A DNA stretch of 64,000 nt from Streptomyces hygroscopicus (GCA_002021875.1 CP018627.1:10912001-10976000), one strand, 5' to 3'; shown: positions 50,201-59,279, counted from the first letter of the stretch. A program made the numbers and translations. Notes: a model not told the origin generated them from the sequence alone.

Positions 50201-51574
50201 GTGGCAGTAGACACGAAGGCGGCGGACGCGTGGACGGCAGGGGACCGGGATGCGGCGCCTGTGCCGGGCACCGCCTCGAAGGAGCCGCTCACCGGCTTCC
50301 ACCTTCGGGTGACGGCCACCACCTTCGGGGCGAACTTCTCCGACGGCTACGCCCTCGGCGTCATCGGCGCGGTGCTGCCCGCGCTCGGCACCGAAATGCA
50401 CCTGTCCGGCGTCTGGCAGGGCCTGCTCGGCGCCTCCGCCCTGATCGGCCTGTTCTTCGGCAGCATCCTGCTGGGGCGGGTGGCCGACGTGATCGGGCGC
50501 CAGAAGCTGTACCTCTACAACTTCGTACTGATCGCGGTCGCCTCCGCCGCCCAGTTCTGGGCGCACGGCCCGCTGGTCCTCTTCCTGCTCCGGCTGGCGA
50601 TCGGCTTCGGTCTGGGCGCGGACTACGCCGTCGGCCCGACCCTGCTCTCCGAGTTCGTCCCCGGCCGGCTGCGCGGCGTCCTGCTGGGCTCACTCACCGT
50701 GCTGTGGACCGTCGGCTACGTACTGGCCAACGTCCTGGGCACCTACATCCCGATCAACGGCACCACCGCGTACTGGCTGCTGGCCAGCGGAGCGGTGCCC
50801 GCCCTGCTGGTGCTGCTGCTGCGGATCGGTATCCCGGAATCCCCGAGCTGGCTGGCCGCCCGCGGCCGGGCCGCCGAGGCCGCGCGGATCCGCCGCACCT
50901 ACCTGGGGCAGTCCGAGGCCACCGCCGCCGACGCGGAGGCCGCGGCCGCCGACCAGCCGCCCGCCGCCCGGTACCGCGAGCTCTTCACTCCCGGCCAGGC
51001 CACCAAGACCTGGTTCGGGGTCATCTTCTACAGCGCCCAGGTGCTGCCCTACTTCGCCATCTACACCTTCATGCCGCAGATCCTGGCGACCCTGCAGATC
51101 TCCGGCGCCGACACCCAGAACCTGGTGCTCAACCTGGCCCTGCTGCTCGGCGGCGTGATCGGGCTGTGGCCGGTGCAGCGCCTGGGCCGCAGGCCGTTCA
51201 CCATCGGCACCTTCGCGATCCTCACGCCCTGTCTGGCGGCGATGGCCGTCCTCAGCGACGCCTCCAGCGGGGCACTGATGGTCCCCTTCCTGATCTACAC
51301 CTTCGTCATGGCCGGTGCCTCCACCATCACCCAGGTCTATCCGGCCGAGCTCTTCCCCACCGCGCTGCGCGGCTCGGGGGTCGGCTTCCTCAACGGCACC
51401 AGCAGGGTCGCTTCCGGCATCGGCACCTTCGTCCTGCCGGTCAGCCTGAGCCACTTCGGCGCGGGGTGGTCGATGGGCTGGATGGCGCTGGTGTTGCTGT
51501 TCGGAACAGTGGTCAGCCTGGCCTGGGCGCCGGAGACCCGTGACACCCTCACCGCCGAGGAGCTGCACCACTGA
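50201..51574 (+). CDS. MFS metabolite/sugar porter
   Basis: A 457-residue transporter. GTG 50201 is chosen because GGGAGG lies 6-11 nt upstream; a GTG 21 nt earlier is possible. Twelve hydrophobic segments are seen with signatures GRVADVIGRQKLYLYN, PESPSWLAARGRAAEAARI and FPTALRGSGVGFLNGTSRV. It is clearly paralogous to the porter at 39.7 kb, with similar helix 10-11 sequence (SRV...IGTF.LP..L.H.GA). The substrate is unknown. It is divergent from the SRPBCC gene across a 26-bp dyad. Confidence 0.9.
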   Translation: MAVDTKAADAWTAGDRDAAPVPGTASKEPLTGFHLRVTATTFGANFSDGYALGVIGAVLPALGTEMHLSGVWQGLLGASALIGLFFGSILLGRVADVIGRQKLYLYNFVLIAVASAAQFWAHGPLVLFLLRLAIGFGLGADYAVGPTLLSEFVPGRLRGVLLGSLTVLWTVGYVLANVLGTYIPINGTTAYWLLASGAVPALLVLLLRIGIPESPSWLAARGRAAEAARIRRTYLGQSEATAADAEAAAADQPPAARYRELFTPGQATKTWFGVIFYSAQVLPYFAIYTFMPQILATLQISGADTQNLVLNLALLLGGVIGLWPVQRLGRRPFTIGTFAILTPCLAAMAVLSDASSGALMVPFLIYTFVMAGASTITQVYPAELFPTALRGSGVGFLNGTSRVASGIGTFVLPVSLSHFGAGWSMGWMALVLLFGTVVSLAWAPETRDTLTAEELHH

Positions 51575-51737
51575 CGACCGCGACGGGCCGCCGCTCGGGG
51601 CTGCCCGGCCCCACACACGGAGGGGAGGTCATTCATGTGCTCTTCTCCGTCTGTTGCCGGACATCTTCCTGTGTTTGCCCTCATGGGCCTCATAACGTGC
51701 GCTCGATCCCCTCCGTCCCACCGTGTGGAGCAAGCGC

Positions 51738-53624
51738 ATGTGCAGCCCCCATCAGACCCATGAACCGCAGCCCGGAACCCGCCGCCGTACCTTTCTGCGC
51801 ACCACCGGACTCGCGGGCGCGGGCGTGGCCATGACCGGGCTGGAGGTGGCGCCGCCCGCCGCTGCCGCACCGGCATCCGGCGCCATGGGCGCACCCGCCT
51901 GGCACCCCGACCCCGAAAGCCCCAGATTCACCCTCGCCGTCATGCCGGACACCCAGTACCTCTTCGACGGCGAGAGCATCCACCCGGCCCCGGTGGAGGC
52001 GTCCTTCCGCTATCTCCTCAGCCACGCGCGCGAGGAGAACATCGTCTTCCTGTCCCACCTCGGCGACCTCACCGAGCATGGGAAGGTCACCGAATTCGGG
52101 CCGATAGGCCGGGCGTTCCGCCTCCTGGACGAGCGGGGCGCCGCCTACAGCGTGGTGGCCGGAAACCACGACCTCGACTCGTCCACCGACGACCAGCGGG
52201 GCCGCACGCCCTACCTGGACGCCTTCGGCCCCCGGCGGTTCCGCTCCTCGCCCTCGTTCCGCGGCGCCAGCCCGGACGGCTACAACACGTACCACACCTT
52301 CTCCGCCGCGGGCCGGGAATGGCTGGTGCTCGCCCTGGACTGGCGACCTTCCGCGAAGGGCATCGCCTGGGCCCGGGAGGTCATCGCGAAGCACCCGAGG
52401 ACTCCGGTCATTCTCACCACCCATGAGCTGGTCTACGCGGACCACGAGGGCGAGGAGGCGAGCTTCTCCGACCATGGACAGTGGCTGTGGGACGAACTGA
52501 TCGCCGACCACGACCAGATATTCCTGACCCTCAACGGCCACTACTGGCCGCCGGCCCGCACCATCCGCAAGAACACCATGGGCCACGACGTCCATCTGCA
52601 CATCACCAACTACCAGGACCGCTACTACGGCGGCGCCGGGATGATCCGCCTCTACCAGTTCGACCTGGCCCGCCACACCATCGACGTCCGGACACTCTCC
52701 CCGTGGATCCTGGACCGCGCCGATGACCACCTCAACGAGCTGGAGCGGGGCGAGATCGAACGCACCGGTCCCCAGGACTACTTCAGCATCCCGATCGACT
52801 TCGAGCAGCGCTTCGCCGGATTCGCCCCCGTCGCACCGCGCCCGGCCCGGCCCGCCTCCCGGCTGGTGATCCCCGGCACGGTGGCCTACTGGCGGTTCGA
52901 CCAGGGCGGCCGGGACGGCGCGCCCGTCGAGGACGCCGTCCGGATCACCGATCACTCGGGGCGCGGCAACCACCTCACCAAGGCCACCGTCCCCGGCAGC
53001 CCCGCCGACGCCCTCACCTGGTCCGATGACCACCACCCGGACCAGCCGGGACACGGCAGCCTGGTCTTCCACGGCGACAAGTCCCCCTTGCGCGGCGCCT
53101 ATCTGCGGACCGCCGACGGCGCCCCGCTGAACGGTGCCTCCTTCCGCTCCGGTTACACCGTCGAGGCGTTCCTCAAACTGCCCGCCGACTGGGACAGCGG
53201 ACGCAACGCCTGGTCCGCGCTGCTCAGTCGGCGTGGCCGCAGCGGCGACGCCGGAAAGACCGGCGGTGACACGGAGGAGCCGGTGGTCACCCTCTCGCTG
53301 TCCGACGGCCACGCGCTCCAGTGGGCCGTCTATCCGCTGAACCAGGACGGCGCGGTCACCAACTGGAGCCATGAGCTGGCGCTGAACACCTGGTGGCATG
53401 CGGCGGTGGTGAACGACGGACGACACACCACGCTGTATGTGAACGGCTGCCCGGTGGCGCGCAATCCCTCGACCCCGGCGACCGGCCTCACCACTCTCGG
53501 GCTGCCCTGGCTGCTGGGCGGCTATGAGTACGGCGGGAAGATCGACCAGATCATGCATGGCTGGATCGGCGACGTGCGCGTCGTGGACCGGGCCCTCCCG
53601 GTGCGCGACTTCATGTCCTCCTGA
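51738..53624 (+). CDS. Tat-exported metallophosphoesterase with LamG-like domain
   Basis: A 628-residue protein (ATG 51738; GTG 51723 is an alternative). The Tat signal is GTRRRTFLRTTGLAGAG, cut near AAAAPA (about residue 50). The calcineurin-like phosphoesterase domain contains all metal motifs: LAVMPDTQYL, LSHLGDLTEHG, VVAGNHDLDSS, ILTTHELVY and LTLNGHYWPP (residues about 60-350). The C-terminal 240 residues form a concanavalin/LamG-like beta sandwich (YWRFDQGG, YTVEAFLKLPADW, VDRALPVRDF) for glycan or surface binding. It likely removes phosphate from extracellular phosphoesters. A long hairpin follows directly. Confidence 0.92.
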   Translation: MCSPHQTHEPQPGTRRRTFLRTTGLAGAGVAMTGLEVAPPAAAAPASGAMGAPAWHPDPESPRFTLAVMPDTQYLFDGESIHPAPVEASFRYLLSHAREENIVFLSHLGDLTEHGKVTEFGPIGRAFRLLDERGAAYSVVAGNHDLDSSTDDQRGRTPYLDAFGPRRFRSSPSFRGASPDGYNTYHTFSAAGREWLVLALDWRPSAKGIAWAREVIAKHPRTPVILTTHELVYADHEGEEASFSDHGQWLWDELIADHDQIFLTLNGHYWPPARTIRKNTMGHDVHLHITNYQDRYYGGAGMIRLYQFDLARHTIDVRTLSPWILDRADDHLNELERGEIERTGPQDYFSIPIDFEQRFAGFAPVAPRPARPASRLVIPGTVAYWRFDQGGRDGAPVEDAVRITDHSGRGNHLTKATVPGSPADALTWSDDHHPDQPGHGSLVFHGDKSPLRGAYLRTADGAPLNGASFRSGYTVEAFLKLPADWDSGRNAWSALLSRRGRSGDAGKTGGDTEEPVVTLSLSDGHALQWAVYPLNQDGAVTNWSHELALNTWWHAAVVNDGRHTTLYVNGCPVARNPSTPATGLTTLGLPWLLGGYEYGGKIDQIMHGWIGDVRVVDRALPVRDFMSS

Positions 53625-53628
53625 CCGA

Positions 53629-53682
53629 GGGCTCCGGGGGCTCCAGCGGCCCTTCTGGGCCTTCCTGGAGTCCCCGGAGCCC
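53629..53682 (+). terminator. Long stem-loop terminator after the phosphoesterase gene
   Basis: GGGCTCCGGGGGCTCCAG (53629-53646) pairs with CTGGAGTCCCCGGAGCCC (53665-53682), one mismatch. The loop holds a second small stem, GGCCC/GGGCC. It starts 5 bp after the stop codon. Confidence 0.75.
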
Positions 53683-54006
53683 CGGGCTCAGTGTGTCAGC
53701 GTGTACCAGCCGGCGCTGCCCAGCGTGAGGCACATGGCCCCGGCCCACCGCAGCGCTTTGGGCGAGACGAGGAGGGCGAACCTGACGTGCTCGTCGACGT
53801 TGACCTCAAGGCGTCGCTGATGTCGGCGGCTTCGGCCGGGTGCGGAAGGGGTGTCGTGGTCTCCACCGTTGGCCAGGTGCTGGTCGGCCGCGACAGGAGG
53901 ATGGCTCTCATCGCGGCCGTCACCGGTTCCACCGGGGCCGAGACGTGCTTCGGCCATACAGGTATCTCCTTAGTCTTCGGGGCCCGCGGTGACGTGCCGG
54001 GGCCTG

Positions 54007-54053
54007 TCTGGTGAGGGATTGACGAGGTGCCCGGCTCCAACTGCCAGGAAGGG
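54007..54053 (+). repeat. Inverted-repeat element, copy A
   Basis: Two blocks, TCTGGTGAGGG (54007-54017) and GCTCCAACTGCCAGGAAGGG (54034-54053), are separated by 16 bp. Both blocks recur without mismatch on the opposite strand at 54696-54737, where the gap is 11 bp. Confidence 0.75.
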
Positions 54054-54684
54054 TGGAACACCACGTCGGGAAGTACGCCTGCGCGTCGACAGGTGTCGTG
54101 TAGTTAACGCAGCCACGTCCCCATACGCAACTAAACCCGCAGTAACCGCTGACCAAGCGTCAGCCAAGAACTGTCGGAGGGGGGCACTACAATCCCGCTT
54201 CGCGCAGCGGACATTGAGTGGCTTATCTCCTATTGCCGACCATAGCGACTAAACTTACCGGCGGGTATTTCGCAAGTTTGCGATAGGGAGCGCGCGTAAA
54301 TCCACTTAACGCGCCAGTTGAGCTCCTGTCGGTATGGCCAACGCCACACTCCAGTCGACGGTGAAGCGCCCAAAGCCGGACCTACCGCGCATCACCGGGG
54401 ACTCTTCGCGTAAGCCCCGCGCCCGGTGTGCGAACAAGGCGGATTCGGCGGGGTTTTCAGGGCGCGAGGCCGACCGGCCGTCCTATTCGCGTCTTGGTTC
54501 GAGGTGGTACGGGCAGTCTGTCTGATGTCCGCTCATTGCCGCTCGATTTGGCAGTTTTCTGCAGGTCGGCTAAGTGATTGCCCGGGCGGACTATCCATGC
54601 GGGACGCACCGATGAGATCGCGAATGCAAATTGAGTGCGAACGGCGTGGATGAAGCGATGAACAAAGACTGCCATGGCCGGAAA

Positions 54685-54726
54685 CCGCCGCCCCTCCCTT
54701 CCTGGCAGTTGGAGCAGGGGCGGCGG
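54685..54726. repeat. Hairpin presenting the 20-nt conserved block as its loop
   Basis: CCGCCGCCCCT (54685-54695) and AGGGGCGGCGG (54716-54726) are perfect 11-bp arms. The 20-nt loop between them (54696-54715) is exactly the block shared with copy A. Such exact framing suggests the loop sequence is the conserved functional part. Confidence 0.7.
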
Positions 54727-54737
54727 CCCTCACCAGA
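54696..54737 (-). repeat. Inverted-repeat element, copy B
   Basis: The reverse complement of copy A blocks: the 20-nt block at 54696-54715 and the 11-nt block at 54727-54737. Copies A and B face each other about 640 bp apart, like terminal repeats of a small element. Confidence 0.75.
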
Positions 54738-54938
54738 CGTGGAGAACCACGCCTGCTCTACTTCATCGTTGACCGCACGGATCTGCGGGCAGCGTCGCTG
54801 TTCCGGCCTCCGCCCAGTCAACGACCGGATCGAGGATAGTGTTTTTCTGTAGGGCTCGGACGCACGGCGAGGGTGAAATTTGTGTTATTCGCACCACTGT
54901 TCCGGCTGTTCAGAAATATGAAAATCTCCGACCGCGGG

Positions 54939-54956
54939 CCCCGATCTCTCGGGGCG
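54939..54956. terminator. Short perfect hairpin in the gene desert
   Basis: GCCCCGA-TCTC-TCGGGGC, a 7-bp stem with a tetraloop. It is flanked by an AT-rich stretch (AAATATGAAAATCT at 54916-54929), so on the minus strand it would be a stem followed by A/T-rich sequence. Function uncertain. Confidence 0.4.
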
Positions 54957-55171
54957 TTCTGATAGCGGAACCTCCGATCCTGCCGGTACAACGAGGTGTC
55001 CCATGGGGAGGATGTGGGCGGTTCGCGCCATGGCTCCGATGTGACATGGGGCAGCCGTTGTCCGAAAGCTCGGCAGTACGGGCCGCCGTCCAATACCCCG
55101 GCCCAATTGCGGCGCGGCGGCGTTACGCGAACGCCGCGGCACGGCCCACCGTTCGCCGATCTTGCCCGGAG

Positions 55172-55534
55172 TCACAGCCATGTCGTCGCCGGCCAGACGG
55201 TCACGGCCGCGGCGAGAAGCAGCGTGATGTTGAGAGCGACCTGGCGGTCTCCGCGGCTCAGGTGGACCCTGGTCGCGCCGATCTGGAGGACCACGAACCC
55301 GATGGCCGCGGCCAGGGCCAGCCAGGGCGCGATGCCGGTCAGCGGCGGGAGGATCAGCCCGATCGCGCCGAGCACCTCGATCACCCCGATGGCCCTGACG
55401 GCCGGCATCGGCGTGGTGTCCACCCAGGCCATCATCGGCCGGAGCCGCTCACGGCTGCGGACCACCTTCACCCCGCCCCCGTAGAGGTAGAAGAGAGCGA
55501 GCAGACCGGCGACGATCCAATAGGCGACGTTCAC
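55172..55534 (-). CDS. DoxX-family small membrane protein
   Basis: A 120-residue protein with four hydrophobic helices: NVAYWIVAGLLALFYLYGG, AIGVIEVLGAIGLILPPL, WLALAAAIGFVVLQIGATRV and LNITLLLAAAVTVWPA. The DoxX signature G-x-x-K-V-V-R is near residue 22. DoxX-like proteins are linked to thiosulfate/quinone chemistry or oxidative-stress membrane complexes. GTG 55534 overlaps the stop of the cupin gene by 4 bp. Confidence 0.85.
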   Translation of the reverse strand: MNVAYWIVAGLLALFYLYGGGVKVVRSRERLRPMMAWVDTTPMPAVRAIGVIEVLGAIGLILPPLTGIAPWLALAAAIGFVVLQIGATRVHLSRGDRQVALNITLLLAAAVTVWPATTWL

Positions 55535-56046
55535 GATGCCGACTCCGTCTTCCGGGCGAAGTCGGTGGCGGGCTCGGTGGCGTAACCGCGCATCACCTGG
55601 ATGCTCGCCTGCGGGGTCAGCGCCTGGCCGCCGGCGATCATGTCCCGCAGGTCCCGGAAGTACCGCACATACAGGTCTGGTGTGAACGTGCTGAGCATGA
55701 CGGCCGGTTGGTCGGTCAGGTTGGCAAAGGTGTGCGGGGCGCCGGGCGGGACCATCACGAGCGTGCCCGCGGTCGCGTCGTAGTCCTGTTCTCCGACCGT
55801 GAACCGCACCGTGCCGGAGATGACGTAGAAACCCTCGTCGTGCTCGGCGTGGCGGTGCTGCGGCGGTCCGGGGGTGTGCGGCGCGAGGACGGATTCGGCG
55901 ATCCCGAGGCGGTGCCCGGTGTTACGGCCGTCTTCGAGGATGCGCAGTCGCGTGGTGCCCAGGACGATCGTCTCGCCGTCGTCCGGGCCGACCACCGATA
56001 CGGCGGGGTCGGTCATCGGCTCGTTGGTCTTCGGTTCATCAGTCAC
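55531..56046 (-). CDS. Cupin-domain protein
   Basis: A 171-residue protein (GTG 56046; ATG 56016 is an alternative). Cupin motif 1 is PPQHRHAEHDEGFYVISGTVRF, with two His and a Glu; motif 2 is MVPPGAPHTFANL, with the third His. The metal site is intact, so it may be a dioxygenase or a sensor. The C-terminal helix region (YVRYFRDLRDMIAGG) is common in quercetinase-like cupins. Overlap with the DoxX gene and the divergent LysR gene suggest induction by an aromatic or oxidative signal. Confidence 0.88.
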   Translation of the reverse strand: MTDEPKTNEPMTDPAVSVVGPDDGETIVLGTTRLRILEDGRNTGHRLGIAESVLAPHTPGPPQHRHAEHDEGFYVISGTVRFTVGEQDYDATAGTLVMVPPGAPHTFANLTDQPAVMLSTFTPDLYVRYFRDLRDMIAGGQALTPQASIQVMRGYATEPATDFARKTESAS

Positions 56047-56100
56047 GCGTCGATTCCAGTGCCCGGGCACGGCGACTGTCCAAGACCCATGCTGTGCTGT

Positions 56101-56119
56101 CGATACCGCATGGGTATCG
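56101..56119. promoter_or_regulatory. LysR-type operator (T-N11-A) between cupin and lysR genes
   Basis: CGATACC-GCATG-GGTATCG is a perfect 7-bp dyad. Its centre contains T-N11-A (56104 to 56116), the LysR box. It lies 8 bp before the lysR ATG and about 55 bp before the cupin start, so it suits both autorepression and activation of the divergent operon. Confidence 0.65.
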
Positions 56120-56126
56120 TTCCACC

Positions 56127-56978
56127 ATGGAGCTACGGACACTGCGCTATTTCGTGGCGGTCGCCGAGGAACTCCACTTCGGCCGGGCGGCCATCCGGCT
56201 GCATATGAGCCAGCCACCACTGAGCCGGGCGATCAAGCAACTGGAGACCGAGCTCGGTGCCGCGCTGCTTCGCCGATCGTCCGCCGGCGTCGCGCTCACT
56301 CCGGTGGGGGCGGTGCTGCTGGATGAGGCGCGCGCCCTGCTCGACCAGGCCGACCGGGTACGCGTACGCGTGGCCGCCGCGGCCGGCGCCGCCACCCTCA
56401 CCGTGGGCCTCCTGGGCGACAGCGCCGACCCGGGCGCGGCCCGGCTGGCCGGCGCCTACTCCCGGCGGCACCCGGGCGTCGAGGTCCACATCCGCGAGAC
56501 CGACCTGACCGATCCGACCTGCGGGCTGCACGCCGGACTGGTCGACATCGCCCTGACCCGCGGGCCGTTCGACGAGACCGGCCTGACCGTGCACGAGTTG
56601 CGCACCGACCCGGTGGGCGCGCTGCTGCGCACCGACGATCCGCTGGCCCGCCACGACAGCCTGAAACTGGCCGACCTCGCCGGCCGCCGCTGGTTCCGGT
56701 TCCCGGCGGGCACCGACCCGCTCTGGCAGTCGTACTGGAACGGCGGGGAACCCCGCGTGGGCCCGGTGGTGCGCGCCGTCCAGGAATGCCTGCAGGCCGT
56801 TCTGTGGAACGGCACGGTCGGCATGACCCTGGTGGACCATGAACCGGCGGCGGGGCTCGCCGTGGTGCCGCTGATCGACATGCCCCCGAGCCGGGTGGTG
56901 GTGGCGTGGAACGAGGACGACACGAATCCACTGATCCGCTCCTTCGTCCAGATCGCCATCGCCGCCTACCGCGACTGA
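56127..56978 (+). CDS. LysR-family transcriptional regulator
   Basis: A 283-residue protein. The N-terminal winged helix is ELRTLRYFVAVAEELHFGRAAIRLHMSQPPLSRAIKQLE (residues 2-41), the standard LysR signature. The substrate domain of two Rossmann-like halves begins near TLTVGLLGDSADPG (about 92) and includes DIALTRGPFDETGL and GVNGTVGMTL-like folds. It is divergent from the cupin-DoxX operon and probably activates it in response to a small ligand. Confidence 0.93.
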   Translation: MELRTLRYFVAVAEELHFGRAAIRLHMSQPPLSRAIKQLETELGAALLRRSSAGVALTPVGAVLLDEARALLDQADRVRVRVAAAAGAATLTVGLLGDSADPGAARLAGAYSRRHPGVEVHIRETDLTDPTCGLHAGLVDIALTRGPFDETGLTVHELRTDPVGALLRTDDPLARHDSLKLADLAGRRWFRFPAGTDPLWQSYWNGGEPRVGPVVRAVQECLQAVLWNGTVGMTLVDHEPAAGLAVVPLIDMPPSRVVVAWNEDDTNPLIRSFVQIAIAAYRD

Positions 56979-57024
56979 GCCCCGGCGGGTCACCGACTAC
57001 GGCCAGTGCGCCACGCGAGCGGTG

Positions 57025-59160
57025 TCAGCCATCGTCGTGCTCCATCCTGACCAGGTGCGCGGCTGTGCTGGCCCAGTCACCGGGCCGGAGGTCCGGGTGG
57101 AATCCGTACTCGGCGAGCACGGTGGCATGGTGCACCTCATCGGTGCGGGTGTCGCGGTAGCGGGCGCCGGGGGTGAGGCCGCGCAGCCGTACCGGCAGCC
57201 GCGGGACTCCGTGGCGCGGGCCGCGCTGCCAGGCCAGTACCAGGGTCTCGGTGGCGTCCTCGGCGGCGTACTGCACCACGGTCGGCAGCTCGCCGTGCGG
57301 CCCGGACAGCCGGTACAGGGCGCCGTGCTGGACGAGGTGGCGCACCCGCTTGTATTCGGCCACCAGCTCGGCGCCCTCGGCGAGGTCCGCCTCGGACCAG
57401 CGGGTCAGATCGCCGCCGATGCCCAGCAGCCCGCACATGGCCACGTGGAAGCGGAACCGCAACGGCACGGTGCGGGAGGTGAGTTGATGGGGTACGTCGG
57501 TCACCCACGCGGACATCGTGCGCGCCGGGTGGAGCTGACCGAAGCCGTGCTGGATGACCAGGCGGTCGACGGCGTCGGTGTTGTCCGACACCCACGCCTG
57601 GTCGGTGCGGGTGAGGATGCCGAGGTCGACGCGTCCGCCACCGCCGCTGCACGTCTCGATGCGCAGCCCGGCATGGTCGGCCCGCAGCCGGTCGAGGACG
57701 CCGTACAGGTTGGCCACATAGCCCGTCCACAGCCGGTCGTGGCCGTCCGGGGGGCCGGGCCAGCCGGCCTCGCTGAAGGCGCGGTTCATGTCCCACTTGA
57801 GGAAGTCGATGCCGTGGTCCGCGACCAGCCGGGTCAGCCAGCCGTACGCCCAGTCGGCGACATCGTCGCGGGCGAAGTTCAGGACGAGCTGGTTGCGCAG
57901 CTCGCTGCGGGCCCGGCCGGGGGTGTGCAGGACCCAGTCGGGGTGCGCGCGGTACAGGTCGCTGTCGGGGTTGACCATCTCCGGCTCCACCCAGATGCCG
58001 AAGCGCATGCCCAGGCGGTGCACCGTGTCGGCCAGGGGGCCGAGGCCCTCGGGGAAGCGGTCCTGGGCGGGGGTCCAGTCGCCGAGCCCCGCATGGTCGC
58101 TGCGCCGGGCCCCGAACCACCCGTCGTCGACGACGTACAACTCCACGCCCAGCGCGGCGGCCCGCTCGGCCAGCGCCTTCTGGTTCGCCTCGTCCACGTC
58201 GAAGCCGGTGGCCTCCCAGGAGTTGTAGAGCACGGGCGCCACCTCACGCCCGTGCGGCAGGAGGTGGTGCAGCGTGTACGCGTGCCAGGCCCGGCTCGCC
58301 GCGCCGAACCCGCCGTCCGTGAACAGCCCGGCGAACACGGGGGTGATGAACTCCTCGCCCGGCGCGAGCGGCACGCAGGTGCCCTCGTGGCCGACGCCGC
58401 CGGACAACCCGGCGCGCCCGTCCGGTGTGCGCTGGACGGTGATGCGCCAACTCCCGCTCCAGGCCAGGGCCGCGCCGAACACCCGGCCGTGCTCCTCGGC
58501 CGCGTCGCCCGCGTCCACCATCACCCAGGGAGCGGCGTGGTGGCTGGTGATGCCACGCCGGCTGGTGAGCACGGTCTCGCCGTACGGCAGGTGTTCGCGG
58601 CGCAGCTGGCTCTCCGCGGACCACTGGCCGGTGACATGGCTGAGCCGGTAGTCGGCCGTCGCCGGCAGGGACCAGGCGGCCGAGTCGGCCCGCACCAGGC
58701 TGAGGTGCTGGTCACCGTCGTTGCTCAGCACCGTCCAGCGCTCGATGACATCCGTGTCGTCCCGCACCCTGTAGTGGAGGGCGACGCGCAGCGGGTAGTG
58801 GCGGTCGCGGAATTCCAGCGAGAGTTCGCGGATGCCGTCGGACGGCGTGCGGACGCGGTGTCCGGTCGGCTGCCATTCGAAGGCGCGGGAGCCGTCCGCG
58901 TAGCGGACCTGGAGGGAGGGCGTGCCGTAGCGGGTGCCGCCGTCGACCGGAAGTTCCTCGCCCACCGCGGGCCGTCCCTCGAAGCTGCTCGCCGCCTCCC
59001 CGGGGGGCACGACCAGCTCCTCCGCCTCCCGCAGTGTCAGCCGCGGCCCCCATGCGAGGTGGCAGGGCGCGCCCGTTTCGTCGATGCGCAGGGCGTATGA
59101 CGTACGGGGAGTGGTCAGCAGCCAGACCCCGGTGTCCGGGGCACGGGAGATCGTCGGCAT
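57025..59160 (-). CDS. GH36 alpha-galactosidase
   Basis: A 711-residue cytoplasmic retaining glycosidase; no signal peptide. It has an N-terminal beta-super-sandwich (about 1-310), a catalytic barrel starting at PVLYNSWEATGFDV, and a C-terminal antiparallel domain. The nucleophile is D457 in IDFLKWDMNRAFSE; the acid/base Asp is in WVSDNTDAVDRL. The galactose pocket Cys/Gly motif is ETCSGGGGRVDLG. It splits terminal alpha-1,6-galactose from imported oligosaccharides such as raffinose or melibiose. It is divergent from the ROK regulator and probably controlled by it. Confidence 0.95.
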   Translation of the reverse strand: MPTISRAPDTGVWLLTTPRTSYALRIDETGAPCHLAWGPRLTLREAEELVVPPGEAASSFEGRPAVGEELPVDGGTRYGTPSLQVRYADGSRAFEWQPTGHRVRTPSDGIRELSLEFRDRHYPLRVALHYRVRDDTDVIERWTVLSNDGDQHLSLVRADSAAWSLPATADYRLSHVTGQWSAESQLRREHLPYGETVLTSRRGITSHHAAPWVMVDAGDAAEEHGRVFGAALAWSGSWRITVQRTPDGRAGLSGGVGHEGTCVPLAPGEEFITPVFAGLFTDGGFGAASRAWHAYTLHHLLPHGREVAPVLYNSWEATGFDVDEANQKALAERAAALGVELYVVDDGWFGARRSDHAGLGDWTPAQDRFPEGLGPLADTVHRLGMRFGIWVEPEMVNPDSDLYRAHPDWVLHTPGRARSELRNQLVLNFARDDVADWAYGWLTRLVADHGIDFLKWDMNRAFSEAGWPGPPDGHDRLWTGYVANLYGVLDRLRADHAGLRIETCSGGGGRVDLGILTRTDQAWVSDNTDAVDRLVIQHGFGQLHPARTMSAWVTDVPHQLTSRTVPLRFRFHVAMCGLLGIGGDLTRWSEADLAEGAELVAEYKRVRHLVQHGALYRLSGPHGELPTVVQYAAEDATETLVLAWQRGPRHGVPRLPVRLRGLTPGARYRDTRTDEVHHATVLAEYGFHPDLRPGDWASTAAHLVRMEHDDG

Positions 59161-59250
59161 CGGGCCTCACGTTCGGGAGACGACGGGGGAGCGGCGGGTG
59201 CCGCCCGCGGATGCGGAGCGCTCGGTGCGTGCGATGAGGGTCGCCCCGTA

Positions 59251-59279
59251 AGCCAACGAGACCTTCGATCACATGTCAA
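59251..59279 (-). promoter_or_regulatory. Candidate GH36 promoter
   Basis: On the minus strand TTGACA (59279-59274), 17 bp, TTGGCT (59256-59251). It is about 90 bp upstream of the GH36 start. The palindrome GGCTT-TG-AAGCC (59296-59307) lies 16 bp behind the -35 box and is a candidate ROK operator. Confidence 0.5.

Larger units (their letters stand above)
53690..55171. other. Lower-GC gene desert with inverted repeats
   Basis: About 1.5 kb with no convincing gene on either strand; all open frames are short and interrupted by many stops. Three 60-bp lines counted by hand (from 54121, 54241 and 54841) are 52-57% GC, clearly below the flanking genes. A possible relic of a membrane protein C terminus (ALRWAGAMCLTLGSAGWYTL) reads on the minus strand at about 53688-53760. 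Two separated inverted copies of a conserved element and two hairpins are present. The region may be the scar of a mobile element or a foreign, silenced segment. Confidence 0.6.

Noticed and set aside
53688..53957. 89-residue minus-strand ORF with a hydrophobic C terminus
   Set aside because: The N-terminal two thirds are low-complexity and no start is convincing; at best a gene remnant.
57022..59100. 692-codon open frame on the plus strand
   Set aside because: Antisense shadow of the GH36 gene; no recognisable protein features.
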